A DNA stretch of 48,076 bases from Oscillospiraceae bacterium (lineage in GTDB: Bacteria; Bacillota; Clostridia; Oscillospirales; Acutalibacteraceae). Each line of letters starts with the position of its first letter. The stretch's first letter is position 1. The notes under the pieces were generated by a model, which made no database searches, had not been told where the DNA came from, and worked only from the letters and a program-made list of their open reading frames with translations. The stretch lies in contig JAITRE010000007.1 of assembly GCA_031288555.1 (NCBI GenBank), positions 1 to 48,076 of the forward strand, written 5' to 3'. Position numbers and translations under genes: made by a program. Below, in pieces: positions 33,335-41,338 of this stretch.

Positions 33335-35596
33335 TTAATTTTCTTTAATTACATTCGAAATTTTCTTTTTTTCATAAAATTTAACAATAAAAAAGGAAAT
33401 AGAAAAATCAAGTAAAAATACAATAAAACACATTATCAAATTATTTTTAAAATTATATGGAACGAAGTCATCAAGATGTGGTTTTGGAGGAATACTATTC
33501 TTATAACTGCTCATTAAAAGAGACGCCATAACACTATTTAAAATAAATGCTGTGCAGAAAATAAAAATAGGAACTCTGTAAATATCGAAAATTTTTATTC
33601 CGTAAACTTTTTTAACAAATATTTGTTTTTTGTAAGTTTCTAAATAAATTTTTATATTTTGTAAGGAAAGTAAAAATAGTATAAAGAATAAAATTAAGAC
33701 TAAAGTTAAAACTAATCTCATTATATTAAACAGCATTTTAAGGATATCGCTAAAAATTTCTCCGTATTTTTTAAATTCTAATTTATTTTGTTCAAGATTA
33801 AACTCTAAAATTTTTCCCTTAATTTCTTCTGAAAATTTTTCTGTGGCCTTGTTCTTTAAATCTATCTTTAATGGGCATGCTTCTCCGGAAAACAAGCCTT
33901 TTTCAAAAATGCTCATCAAATGAAGAGGTATAACTTCTATAAAAGGAGATTTTAAAAAATCTTCTTTATCATTTTCTCTATTAAAAGTAAAAAAATTTGT
34001 TTTTGAATCGTTATAAACTACAATTTTTATTTTTCTACCAAAACTAGAGTCGTAAAATTCTTCTTTATAATTTTCTCTTTTAAAAGCTCTTAAAAGATAC
34101 AATTTTTCTATAACTTCACAAGGTAATTTATTTGACTTTGGAACCAAAATTGTTATAAAATCATCATCATTGTTTAAAATTATTTTCTTATTTTCTAAAT
34201 TATTAAGTTGCTCACTTTTAAAAACATAATTAGGATTAACCGTTAAATTTTTTAAAGTTTCGCCCTCTTTTACTAGGTTTTTATCATAATAAGAAACATG
34301 CTTATTTTCTCCTCTTCTAAAATATTCATTAGGAACAAAATCATCATGCTTAATATAAAAACAATCATCATATTTAAGATTTAAATACTCAAAAAGTTTT
34401 CCTGTTTTTAAGTTAAACTCAGGGCTTTCACCACAAAAACTTTGGAAATCATTTCCCATAAAAACTGTTTCTACGGTAGCAAAATTTTTAAATTTTTCCC
34501 ATTTTCCAACTTTTTCGTTTATTCTACCTGCTAAAATAAAAAATTCTGGTAATAAAAAAGACGCAAAAATTAAAACTACAAGAGAAGCTTGTTTTGTTAA
34601 AAAAATTAATTTATACACAAGCTTTACAGGGCTTCGATTTAAAATCATATCGTTCATCTTATATTTTTTAAGCAATAAAAAAGCAGGAATTAAGCTTAAA
34701 AATACCAAAAATAAAATAAAAAGTTGGCCAAAAATCAAAGATAATGAAAAATCTTTTGAAATATTTTTAAAAAATATACAAATAAAAAAATCTATAACGC
34801 TAGATGAAATTAATATACTATAAAATACGGAGGAAAATAAATCACTAAATATTTTTTTGTTTGAATGACCACACAACTTGCTAACACCTATAATTTTAAG
34901 ATTTTTAACTAAATAAAATATTGATGTTAAAAATAATATTGCTAAAACTATAATAAGTCCCAAAATAGATAAAAATAAAATAGGTGGATTTGCGATAGAT
35001 CCAAAACCATTTGGAGTTGTTAATGTTTTTTCAGAAATATTAAATTTTTGAGAAACTTCAGTAATAAAAGCATCTAAATCCTGTGTTTTTAAATATCTAA
35101 CAACATACTCACCTTTGAGTGATTTTTCAAAATCCAATAAACGCTTGAAAGTTTGAATTTCTACATCATAGGCTTCTAAAAAATCAAACAGTTTTCCGCT
35201 TGATCCTTGTTTATCTAGGGTTGAAATAAACATGTTGTTTTCCGATTGATCACTGGTTAAAAAATTACCAGAAATTAAATTTTCAGATGTAAAAAGATTT
35301 ATATCAGGATTAGTTAAAAATACAGATTTAACGATTTTTTCACCAATTTTATTTTTTTCTGAATTTAAAAAATCAGTTTTTATAAAACTTACATTATGAG
35401 TTTTTGCTGCATTTGTAAGAACTTCATAAATGTGCTCATCTTTTTTATCGTAAAAATTTACGTAAATACTTTTACAATCTGATGTTTCACCCCATTTTCT
35501 CCAATAATTACCTTCATCTAATAGTTTTGAGAATATTAGAAACGAAGTTACTACAAGCACAGTTATCATTGAAAAAATATTTAATAATGTTCTCAT
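33335..35596 (-). CDS. Bacteriocin-associated integral membrane protein (DUF1430 type)
   Basis: About 753 aa with MacB/FtsX-like layout: one N-terminal helix (about 7-26), a ~180-residue outer domain and three to four helices between about 205 and 360. A second outer domain with many charged residues follows, and three C-terminal helices lie between about 625 and 745. This double layout and the N-terminus match the large membrane proteins found beside lactococcin-972-family bacteriocins (TIGR01654/DUF1430), which work with an ABC ATPase in export or immunity. ATG 35596 has AAGGAG ten bases upstream; TTG 35602 is four bases from it. It lies downstream of the bacteriocin precursor gene, separated by a large hairpin. 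The ATPase gene usual for such loci is missing; a tRNA follows instead. Confidence 0.8.
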   Translation of the reverse strand: MRTLLNIFSMITVLVVTSFLIFSKLLDEGNYWRKWGETSDCKSIYVNFYDKKDEHIYEVLTNAAKTHNVSFIKTDFLNSEKNKIGEKIVKSVFLTNPDINLFTSENLISGNFLTSDQSENNMFISTLDKQGSSGKLFDFLEAYDVEIQTFKRLLDFEKSLKGEYVVRYLKTQDLDAFITEVSQKFNISEKTLTTPNGFGSIANPPILFLSILGLIIVLAILFLTSIFYLVKNLKIIGVSKLCGHSNKKIFSDLFSSVFYSILISSSVIDFFICIFFKNISKDFSLSLIFGQLFILFLVFLSLIPAFLLLKKYKMNDMILNRSPVKLVYKLIFLTKQASLVVLIFASFLLPEFFILAGRINEKVGKWEKFKNFATVETVFMGNDFQSFCGESPEFNLKTGKLFEYLNLKYDDCFYIKHDDFVPNEYFRRGENKHVSYYDKNLVKEGETLKNLTVNPNYVFKSEQLNNLENKKIILNNDDDFITILVPKSNKLPCEVIEKLYLLRAFKRENYKEEFYDSSFGRKIKIVVYNDSKTNFFTFNRENDKEDFLKSPFIEVIPLHLMSIFEKGLFSGEACPLKIDLKNKATEKFSEEIKGKILEFNLEQNKLEFKKYGEIFSDILKMLFNIMRLVLTLVLILFFILFLLSLQNIKIYLETYKKQIFVKKVYGIKIFDIYRVPIFIFCTAFILNSVMASLLMSSYKNSIPPKPHLDDFVPYNFKNNLIMCFIVFLLDFSISFFIVKFYEKKKISNVIKEN

Positions 35597-35679
35597 ATAC
35601 AATCTACTCCTTATTTGATATTCTTAAATGTAAATTTTACAAAAAAATATTAACTTTGGCAATATTTAAAAGTTTAAAA

Positions 35680-35757
35680 GGCTCTTTTGAAACAATAATT
35701 TTAAAGTAAAATATCTCTTATATTGAAAATTTTAAGCATACATATTTCAAAAGAGCC
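35680..35757 (-). terminator. Intercistronic long-loop hairpin / terminator
   Basis: Perfect 13-bp arms GGCTCTTTTGAAA (35680-35692) and TTTCAAAAGAGCC (35745-35757), with a 52-base loop, between the bacteriocin stop and the membrane-protein start. Read on the minus strand, the stem is followed at once by TTTTAAACTTTT, so it could act as a partial terminator or an mRNA 3'-end stabiliser. Confidence 0.65.
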
Positions 35758-35778
35758 GTAGTTATTTTTAAAGTTTAA

Positions 35779-36093
35779 CTAAAAACTATAGTAAGCGAGT
35801 GCGGGGTCAAGGAGAAAACCAAATCCTTGATCAGCGTAAGATGTCTTCCCTGCAGGAACTCTTCCACTAAAATTAGTTCTTCCTGAAATAGAAGCGGTAG
35901 ACTGGTGTTCGCTTACACTTGAAAAAAAGTGCGAAAAAGAGTGTTTACCAAATCCAATATAAGATCCATAATCCCACAACGCATTAGACCCTATTCTTTG
36001 ATGACCCGCCCAAACATCCTGAGAAATAAATGGTACAGATAATAACAAAAATAAACAACCAATTATTTTACTTTTTTTAAAAAAATTATTCAT
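35779..36093 (-). CDS. Lactococcin 972-like bacteriocin precursor, 104 aa
   Basis: A Sec signal peptide covers residues 1-29 (NNFFKKSK, hydrophobic core 10-23, D-V-W-A cleavage before Gly30). The mature ~75 residues follow the lactococcin 972 layout: LWDYGS with the conserved Trp-x-x-Gly (40-43), an aromatic-rich FSHFFSSVSEHQ segment (53-64), ASISGR (68-72), GRVPAGKTSYAD (77-88) and the C-terminal AYYSF. No cysteines, as in that family. Lactococcin 972 is secreted by the general pathway and binds lipid II, blocking septum formation. The ATG has GAAGGGA about 11 bases upstream. It is followed on the same strand by the DUF1430-type gene, which supports the assignment. Confidence 0.82.
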   Translation of the reverse strand: MNNFFKKSKIIGCLFLLLSVPFISQDVWAGHQRIGSNALWDYGSYIGFGKHSFSHFFSSVSEHQSTASISGRTNFSGRVPAGKTSYADQGFGFLLDPALAYYSF

Positions 36094-36120
36094 TTTTCAA
36101 ATTTTCCCTTCACATAAATA

Positions 36121-36177
36121 TTTAAAAGTTTAAAAACAAATATTCTGACACTAAATATTTAGTTTTTAACTTTTAAA
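36121..36177 (-). promoter_or_regulatory. Long inverted repeat in the bacteriocin 5' leader
   Basis: Arms 36121-36144 and 36153-36177 pair along about 23 bp with two single-base bulges and an 8-base loop. It covers the predicted transcription start region, just below the promoter at 36180-36209, and ends about 27 bases before the start codon. It could be an operator or a 5' mRNA stem-loop. Confidence 0.6.
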
Positions 36178-36179
36178 TT

Positions 36180-36209
36180 ATTTTAATTCTAATAAATCCT
36201 TTTTGTCAA
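36180..36209 (-). promoter_or_regulatory. Sigma-A promoter of the bacteriocin gene
   Basis: On the minus strand: perfect -35 TTGACA (36204-36209), an 18-base spacer and -10 TAAAAT (36180-36185). It is one of the two best promoter matches in the window. Confidence 0.65.
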
Positions 36210-36983
36210 CCTATTTTATAGCATTAAAGTAAAAATAAGCCATTTATTTTGCTAAAATTTAAATTTAATTTAAGCAAATATTGTATAAATTTCCAAAAAT
36301 TTAAAACTTAATTTAAATGCTTTGCAAAAATTTATGTAGAAAAAAATAATTTTTAAAATAAAAATTTTATATTTTACATTTTTATATATGCTAAATCAAC
36401 AATATATTATAAAATTCATTTATCAAAAAACTTTTAAAATTATTTCATAAAATGAGTTTAATTTTTAAAATTAAATTAAAAAATTTGTTTTTATTGAAAA
36501 ACAAATACGTTGAATTAAATTAAATAAAATATTAAAACTAAATAAAACAACTAAAATAAAACAAAAAAACACCGAGCTAATTTTTGTTAAATTAACATAA
36601 TTTATTTTTGAAAAGAACTTTAATAAATAAAATTCATCATATTTGTTTTTAAAAAACATTTTATACGATATATAATTTTTGTTTTTAAAATTTAAAATTA
36701 ATTTTTAAAAATAACTGCAAATTATTTATAAATAACAAAAGATAATTTATTTAATTAAGAAAAGTCAAAAAATTAAAAAATTTTATCTTTTAAACAATAA
36801 AAACATAATAGTTTAAAATACATAATATCTTAATATAAAATTCAAAATAACTTAAAAACACATGCTATTTAATAAAATTACAACTTAAAATTATCGCCAC
36901 ATAAATTTAAATAAAACCTTGTGATTACATTAATTTATGGCATTCTTCTATTTCATTTACTTTTTGTTTTCTTCATATTAAAA

Positions 36984-37058
36984 TGGAGCGGAAAACGGGG
37001 CTCGAACCCGCGACATCCAGCTTGGGAAGCTGACGTTCTACCACTGAACTATTTCCGC
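36984..37058 (-). tRNA. tRNA-Gly (anticodon CCC)
   Basis: Minus strand: acceptor GCGGAAA pairs with TTTCCGC, D-arm TTCAGTGGTAGAA, and anticodon stem TCAGC/GCTGG with loop TTCCCAA, giving anticodon CCC. The T-loop is TTCGAGC, and discriminator T is followed by an encoded CCA. 75 nt. Confidence 0.93.
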
Positions 37059-37671
37059 AACAACAGACTTATTTAGCTTAAATCGCTAACAACATTCTAT
37101 GGTTAATTTAATTTAAAAACAACTATTCATAATTTTAAAAATATAAAAAAATTTAAAACAATTGTTTTTTAAAACTTCTTCTGTGGAAACATGATGTTAT
37201 AAAAAATAAAGCTATTATATTTAAAAAAGTTTAAGTAAGCCAAAATCTTCGATTAAATAATTATAAGCTTGACAAATATTTTAAGTATAGGATAAAATTT
37301 CATATAAAATAAATATTTACAAGAAAATACGATAATAAAAAAATAAAATATCATCATTAAATCTGAAAATATTATAGATATCGAGCAACTAACTTTTTAT
37401 TCTGTAAAAAAACATATCAACATAAAAATTAATCTTCATATTTTTATTCCAATATATTCATTATTACATTCAATTTTAACAATATTAAAAATAACTTTGA
37501 ATATTAATTTTAAAAATGCAAAAAATACTGTTAGTTAAAATCTTTAAAATTTTATTTAATTAAATTTTTAATAAATAAAATAAAATAGAAAAATCTATAG
37601 AACATAAATTTATTGTAGGATTGTTTTAAAAAATTAAAATCAAGGGATAATAAATTAAGAGGTGATTTAAA
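37059..37671. other. AT-rich spacer upstream of spoVT
   Basis: About 610 bases with no gene. It contains a good promoter match at 37269-37298 that reads toward spoVT, leaving a leader of roughly 365 bases with no recognised riboswitch. Confidence 0.45.
37269..37298 (+). promoter_or_regulatory. Putative sigma-A promoter
   Basis: Perfect TTGACA (37269-37274), an 18-base spacer and TAAAAT (37293-37298). The nearest gene in this direction is spoVT, 370 bases on, so it may drive a long leader or a small RNA. Confidence 0.5.
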
Positions 37672-38217
37672 TTGAAAGCCACAGGAATAGTAAGAAAAAT
37701 AGATGATCTTGGGAGAATAGTTATTCCTAAAGAAATTAGACGAACTTTAAGAATAAAAGAAGGAGATCCTTTGGAAATATATACGAATAGAGATGGAAGT
37801 GTAGTTTTTAAAAAATATTCTCCAATAAAAGAAATTTCCCCATTTGCAAATCAATACTCAGAAGTTTTAAATAATGAAACTTCACTTCCGATTCTGATTT
37901 GTGACAAAGATAGTGTAATTGCAGTTTCAGGAGTTTCAGAAAGAGAATATATTGACCGTAGAATTACTGGTGAATTAGAAGAATTAATAGAAAATAAAAA
38001 AAATTTTATATTAAATCAAGACGAAACGTCAGATTTTCAAGCTGTAGAAGGTGCTAAAAGTAACGTTAAAATACTAATGCCAATATTTGCTAATAATGGC
38101 GATTCGGTGGGTTGCATTGTTGCAATAAGTAATCAAGATTTTGAACCTCCAAACGAAACCCAGGTAAAATTAGTAAGACTGATGTCTAAAGTGTTGTCCA
38201 AACAAATACAAGATTGA
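37672..38217 (+). CDS. spoVT: Stage V sporulation protein T (AbrB-type regulator)
   Basis: N-terminal swapped-hairpin AbrB/MazE DNA-binding domain, residues 1-50 (TGIVRKIDDLGRIVIPKEIRR, then LRIKEGDPLEIY). It is followed by a GAF-like domain (about 55-180) with the LPILICDKDSVIAVSG segment. This two-domain 181-aa form is SpoVT, a regulator of forespore gene expression in endospore formers, rather than the ~95-aa AbrB. TTG start six bases after AGAGGTGAT. Convergent with the GGGtGRT gene. Confidence 0.9.
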   Translation: MKATGIVRKIDDLGRIVIPKEIRRTLRIKEGDPLEIYTNRDGSVVFKKYSPIKEISPFANQYSEVLNNETSLPILICDKDSVIAVSGVSEREYIDRRITGELEELIENKKNFILNQDETSDFQAVEGAKSNVKILMPIFANNGDSVGCIVAISNQDFEPPNETQVKLVRLMSKVLSKQIQD

Positions 38218-38275
38218 ATTTCTAAATTGTAAAAACACAAACTTTATAAAAACAAATTCGACAATTTATTTTAAA

Positions 38276-39271
38276 TTATTTAACAGCTTCTACTGCGCAT
38301 GTTACTGTTGCTCCGACTATCGGATTATTACCCATACCTATAAATCCCATCATTTCTACATGCGCAGGAACAGAAGAAGACCCAGCAAACTGCACATCTG
38401 AGTGCATTCTACCCATTGAATCTGTTAAACCATATGAAGCGGGGCCAGCTGCTACATTATCTGGATGCAAAGTTCGCCCTGTTCCACCACCAGAAGCAAC
38501 AGAAAAATAATTTTTATTGTTGGCAATCGTCCATTTTTTATAAATACCAGCAGCAATATGTTGAAATCTTGTTGGATTAGTAGAATTTCCTGTAATAGAA
38601 ACATCAACCTCTTCGTTTTTCATAATAGCCACACCTTCTTGAACATCATCTGCACCATAGCAATAAATATCAGATCTTTCGTTGCTCGAAAACGCAATTT
38701 TCTCTATTAAATTTAATTTATCAAATTTGTAATCATATTGAGTTTTTATATAAGAAAAACCGTTAATTCTGGAAATGATATAAGCTGCATCTTTGCCAAG
38801 ACCATTTAAAATCACTTTAAGCGGTTTGTGTCTTTTTTTGTTTGCAAAGCGGACTATAGATATGGCACCTTCAGCCGCTGCAAAAGACTCATGACCCGCC
38901 AAAAAAGCAAAACATTTAGTATTATCCTTTAAAAGCATAGAGGCTAAATTCCCGTGGCCTATTCCAACATTTCTTTGCTCAGCCACAGAACCTTCAACAC
39001 AAAACGATTGCAAGGCTATTCCAATCATTTTAGCTGCTTCATATGCTAATTTTATATTATTTTTTATAACTAAAGCAACTCCTAAAGAATACGCCCAAAT
39101 GGCGTCTTCAAAGGCTATTGGTTGTATCTTTTTAATAATAGAACGCACATCTAATTTATTTTTTTTACATATTTCATCTGCATCTTCAAGGCTTTTTAAA
39201 TTATATTTATTCAAACAAGCACTTATCTTGTCAATTTTCCTTTCAATACCTTCAAAAAATATGCTGGACAT
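38276..39271 (-). CDS. GGGtGRT protein
   Basis: 331-aa conserved protein of anaerobic Firmicutes and other anaerobes, named for its GGGTGRT motif, present here in SVASGGGTGRTLHPDN. The following stretch (GPASYGLTDSMGRMHSDVQFAGSS and VEMMGFIGMGNNPIVGATV) is the family's conserved C-terminus. Function is unknown. Its usual partner, a NifU-like scaffold protein, ends 61 bases upstream, suggesting an Fe-S or related cofactor role. AGGAGGT precedes the ATG by eight bases. Confidence 0.85.
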   Translation of the reverse strand: MSSIFFEGIERKIDKISACLNKYNLKSLEDADEICKKNKLDVRSIIKKIQPIAFEDAIWAYSLGVALVIKNNIKLAYEAAKMIGIALQSFCVEGSVAEQRNVGIGHGNLASMLLKDNTKCFAFLAGHESFAAAEGAISIVRFANKKRHKPLKVILNGLGKDAAYIISRINGFSYIKTQYDYKFDKLNLIEKIAFSSNERSDIYCYGADDVQEGVAIMKNEEVDVSITGNSTNPTRFQHIAAGIYKKWTIANNKNYFSVASGGGTGRTLHPDNVAAGPASYGLTDSMGRMHSDVQFAGSSSVPAHVEMMGFIGMGNNPIVGATVTCAVEAVK

Positions 39272-39332
39272 TCTATTAACCTCCTAAAATACAAAAAATT
39301 ATCTTTTATAATTTAATTCATCAACAAAAAAT

Positions 39333-40025
39333 TTACTCTTTTCTAGGATCAATAAACTTAACACCATCATTATATCTACCATATTTGCCAATGTTTTTTA
39401 AATATGCTTTATTAGCATCAATACCAGACTTTATTTGTTTAACGAAATTAGAAATATTTAAAAACTCATATCCTATAACTTCATTGTTTTTATCAAGAGC
39501 AACCGAAGTAATATAGCCTTCAGAAATTTCTAAAAAACGTACACCTTTTTTGCTTGTGCTGTATATAGTTCCAATTTGTGACCTTAACCCCTCGCCAAGA
39601 TCTTCAAGACCCGACCCAATTAAAAGACCTCCTCGAGAAAAAGCTGTTTGAGTTCTACCATAAACAAATTGCTTAAAAATTTCTCTCATCGCAACATTTA
39701 TAGCATCACATACTAAATCAGTATTAAGAGCTTCTAAAAGAGTTTTTCCTGGCAAGATTTCAGCAGCCATCGCAGCAGAATGAGTCATTCCAGAACAACC
39801 TATCGTTTCTATTAAAGCTTCTTCGATTATTCCGTTTTTCACATTAAGCGTTAACTTGCAAGCGCCTTGCTGAGGAGCACATCCACCTATCCCATGAGAT
39901 AATCCATTTATATCTTTCACATCAAAGCACTTGGTCCACTTTCCTTCCTGAGGAATAGGAGAAGGGCCGTGATTCAAGCCCTTATTAACAACACACATAT
40001 TAGAAATTTTATCGCAATATTCCAT
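39333..40025 (-). CDS. Iron-sulfur cluster assembly scaffold-like protein
   Basis: 230 aa. The N-terminal half has IscU/NifU-like features: HGIGGCAPQQGACKL, IETIGCSGMTHSAAMAAEIL and a LLEALNTDLVCDAI segment, with cysteines at positions suited to Fe-S binding. The C-terminal half is specific to the group that neighbours GGGtGRT proteins. AAGGAG lies seven bases before the ATG. It sits in a leftward series with uppP (25-base gap) and GGGtGRT. The target of the scaffold is not known. Confidence 0.82.
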   Translation of the reverse strand: MEYCDKISNMCVVNKGLNHGPSPIPQEGKWTKCFDVKDINGLSHGIGGCAPQQGACKLTLNVKNGIIEEALIETIGCSGMTHSAAMAAEILPGKTLLEALNTDLVCDAINVAMREIFKQFVYGRTQTAFSRGGLLIGSGLEDLGEGLRSQIGTIYSTSKKGVRFLEISEGYITSVALDKNNEVIGYEFLNISNFVKQIKSGIDANKAYLKNIGKYGRYNDGVKFIDPRKE

Positions 40026-40050
40026 TGTTTTCTCCTTTTAAAAAATAAAT

Positions 40051-40881
40051 TTATTTAAAAAATTTAAAATTCACTAAAAAATAAAAGGCAACTAAAACAC
40101 CTAAAACTATTCTGTAAACACCAAAAGCTTTAAAAGAGTGTTTTTTAATATATCTAAGCAAAAATTTTATAGCAGAAATAGAAACTAAATATGCCGAAAT
40201 TATACCAACAAATAAAATAATTAATTCATCAGTGCTAAAATTAAACCCATATTTTATTATTTTTAAAAAACTCGCACCTAACATAATAGGAATCGATAAA
40301 AAAAATGAAAATTCCGCTGCAACGTCACGAGACACACCAAGAATTACCGCTCCTAAAATAGTAGCGCCAGATCTTGAAGTGCCAGGAATTAAAGCAAGAA
40401 CTTGAAAAAGACCTATAAACAAAGCCACCTTATAGTTTAATTTGTTAAGATTTGATATTTTATAAGCTGCAAAATACTTTTCAACAACTATAAACAAAAT
40501 ACCATAAAGAACAAGAGTAAAGGAAACCATAAAAGGATTAAAAAACACTTTACTTATAAAATCATCTAATAAAAATCCAATAATAGCCGCTGGCACACAA
40601 GAAAGTGCAATTTTAAACCAAATAACTAAAATTTCGTGTTTATTCTTCTTAAAACCCCCTAGTTTAAAAGGGTTCAACCTGTTAAAATAAAGAGTAACAA
40701 CAGATAAAACGGATCCAAATTGCACAACTACAAGAAAAATATTCATAAAACTTTCAGAAACGTTAAGTCTTATAAAATCATTAGCAATTATCATGTGACC
40801 AGTACTACTAATTGGCAACCACTCAGTTATTCCTTGTATAAAACCTATTAACACTGCTTTAAAAATCTCCAAAAGGTTCAT
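40051..40881 (-). CDS. uppP: Undecaprenyl-diphosphatase UppP (BacA)
   Basis: Integral membrane enzyme converting undecaprenyl diphosphate to the monophosphate carrier for peptidoglycan precursors; it confers bacitracin resistance when abundant. The signature motifs are present: QGITEWLPISSTGHM near the N-terminus and the PGTSRSGATI motif in the second half. About eight helices, 276 aa, normal. AAGGGGG upstream overlaps the ireB stop, so the two are translationally coupled. Confidence 0.95.
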   Translation of the reverse strand: MNLLEIFKAVLIGFIQGITEWLPISSTGHMIIANDFIRLNVSESFMNIFLVVVQFGSVLSVVTLYFNRLNPFKLGGFKKNKHEILVIWFKIALSCVPAAIIGFLLDDFISKVFFNPFMVSFTLVLYGILFIVVEKYFAAYKISNLNKLNYKVALFIGLFQVLALIPGTSRSGATILGAVILGVSRDVAAEFSFFLSIPIMLGASFLKIIKYGFNFSTDELIILFVGIISAYLVSISAIKFLLRYIKKHSFKAFGVYRIVLGVLVAFYFLVNFKFFK

Positions 40882-40892
40882 TCATGCCCCCT

Positions 40893-41174
40893 TTAACAGT
40901 GTTTCTTGTCATTTTCTATAGTTTTACTTCCATCTTCTAAAAATGATTTCACAATAAGACGCAGCAATTCATGTCTATCTACTTTTCTAATTAAATTTCT
41001 AGCGTTTTTATAAGTAGTAATGTAAGTAGGATCTTCAGAAAGTATATAGCCCACTATCTGATCAATAGGATTGTAACCCTTTTTCTTTAAAGCAAGATAT
41101 ACTAAACAAATAATCTGTTTAATTTCTTCAATATGACCGTCATTTAAAGAAAAAACCATAGTTTTATCGAGCAC
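40893..41174 (-). CDS. ireB: IreB-family regulatory phosphoprotein (UPF0297)
   Basis: Starts at GTG 41174, six bases after GGAGGT, giving MLDKTMVFSLNDGH, the family N-terminus; the longer frame to 41234 has no support. 93 aa with EIKQIICLVYLALKKKGYNPIDQIVGYILSEDP-type core and the YKNARNLIRK motif. In Enterococcus, IreB is phosphorylated by the PASTA kinase IreK and restrains cephalosporin tolerance. In most Firmicutes the gene sits beside ruvX; here it is placed before uppP instead. Confidence 0.9.
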   Translation of the reverse strand: MLDKTMVFSLNDGHIEEIKQIICLVYLALKKKGYNPIDQIVGYILSEDPTYITTYKNARNLIRKVDRHELLRLIVKSFLEDGSKTIENDKKHC

Positions 41175-41338
41175 AAATACACCTCCACTCCTACAAAACA
41201 AAGAACAGCACTTAATCAACTCCTTTTTCAGCATACATTACTAAAAAAATAAATTCAAGAAAATAAAAATTGAAAATCCTTTTTAAAAAACAAATTTTTA
41301 AAATTTCAAAAAATAAAATACTCTTTTTAGTGTAATTT

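Larger units (their letters stand above)
36094..36983. other. AT-rich spacer upstream of the bacteriocin gene
   Basis: About 890 bases. The first 120 hold the bacteriocin's inverted repeat and promoter. The rest, up to tRNA-Gly, is extremely AT-rich with no reading frame carrying a ribosome binding site. Confidence 0.5.

Noticed and set aside
36471..36659. 62-codon leftward frame with a hydrophobic helix (MFFKNKYDEFYLLKFFSK...)
   Set aside because: No ribosome binding site, extreme AT composition that favours Phe/Leu/Lys by chance, and no family resemblance.
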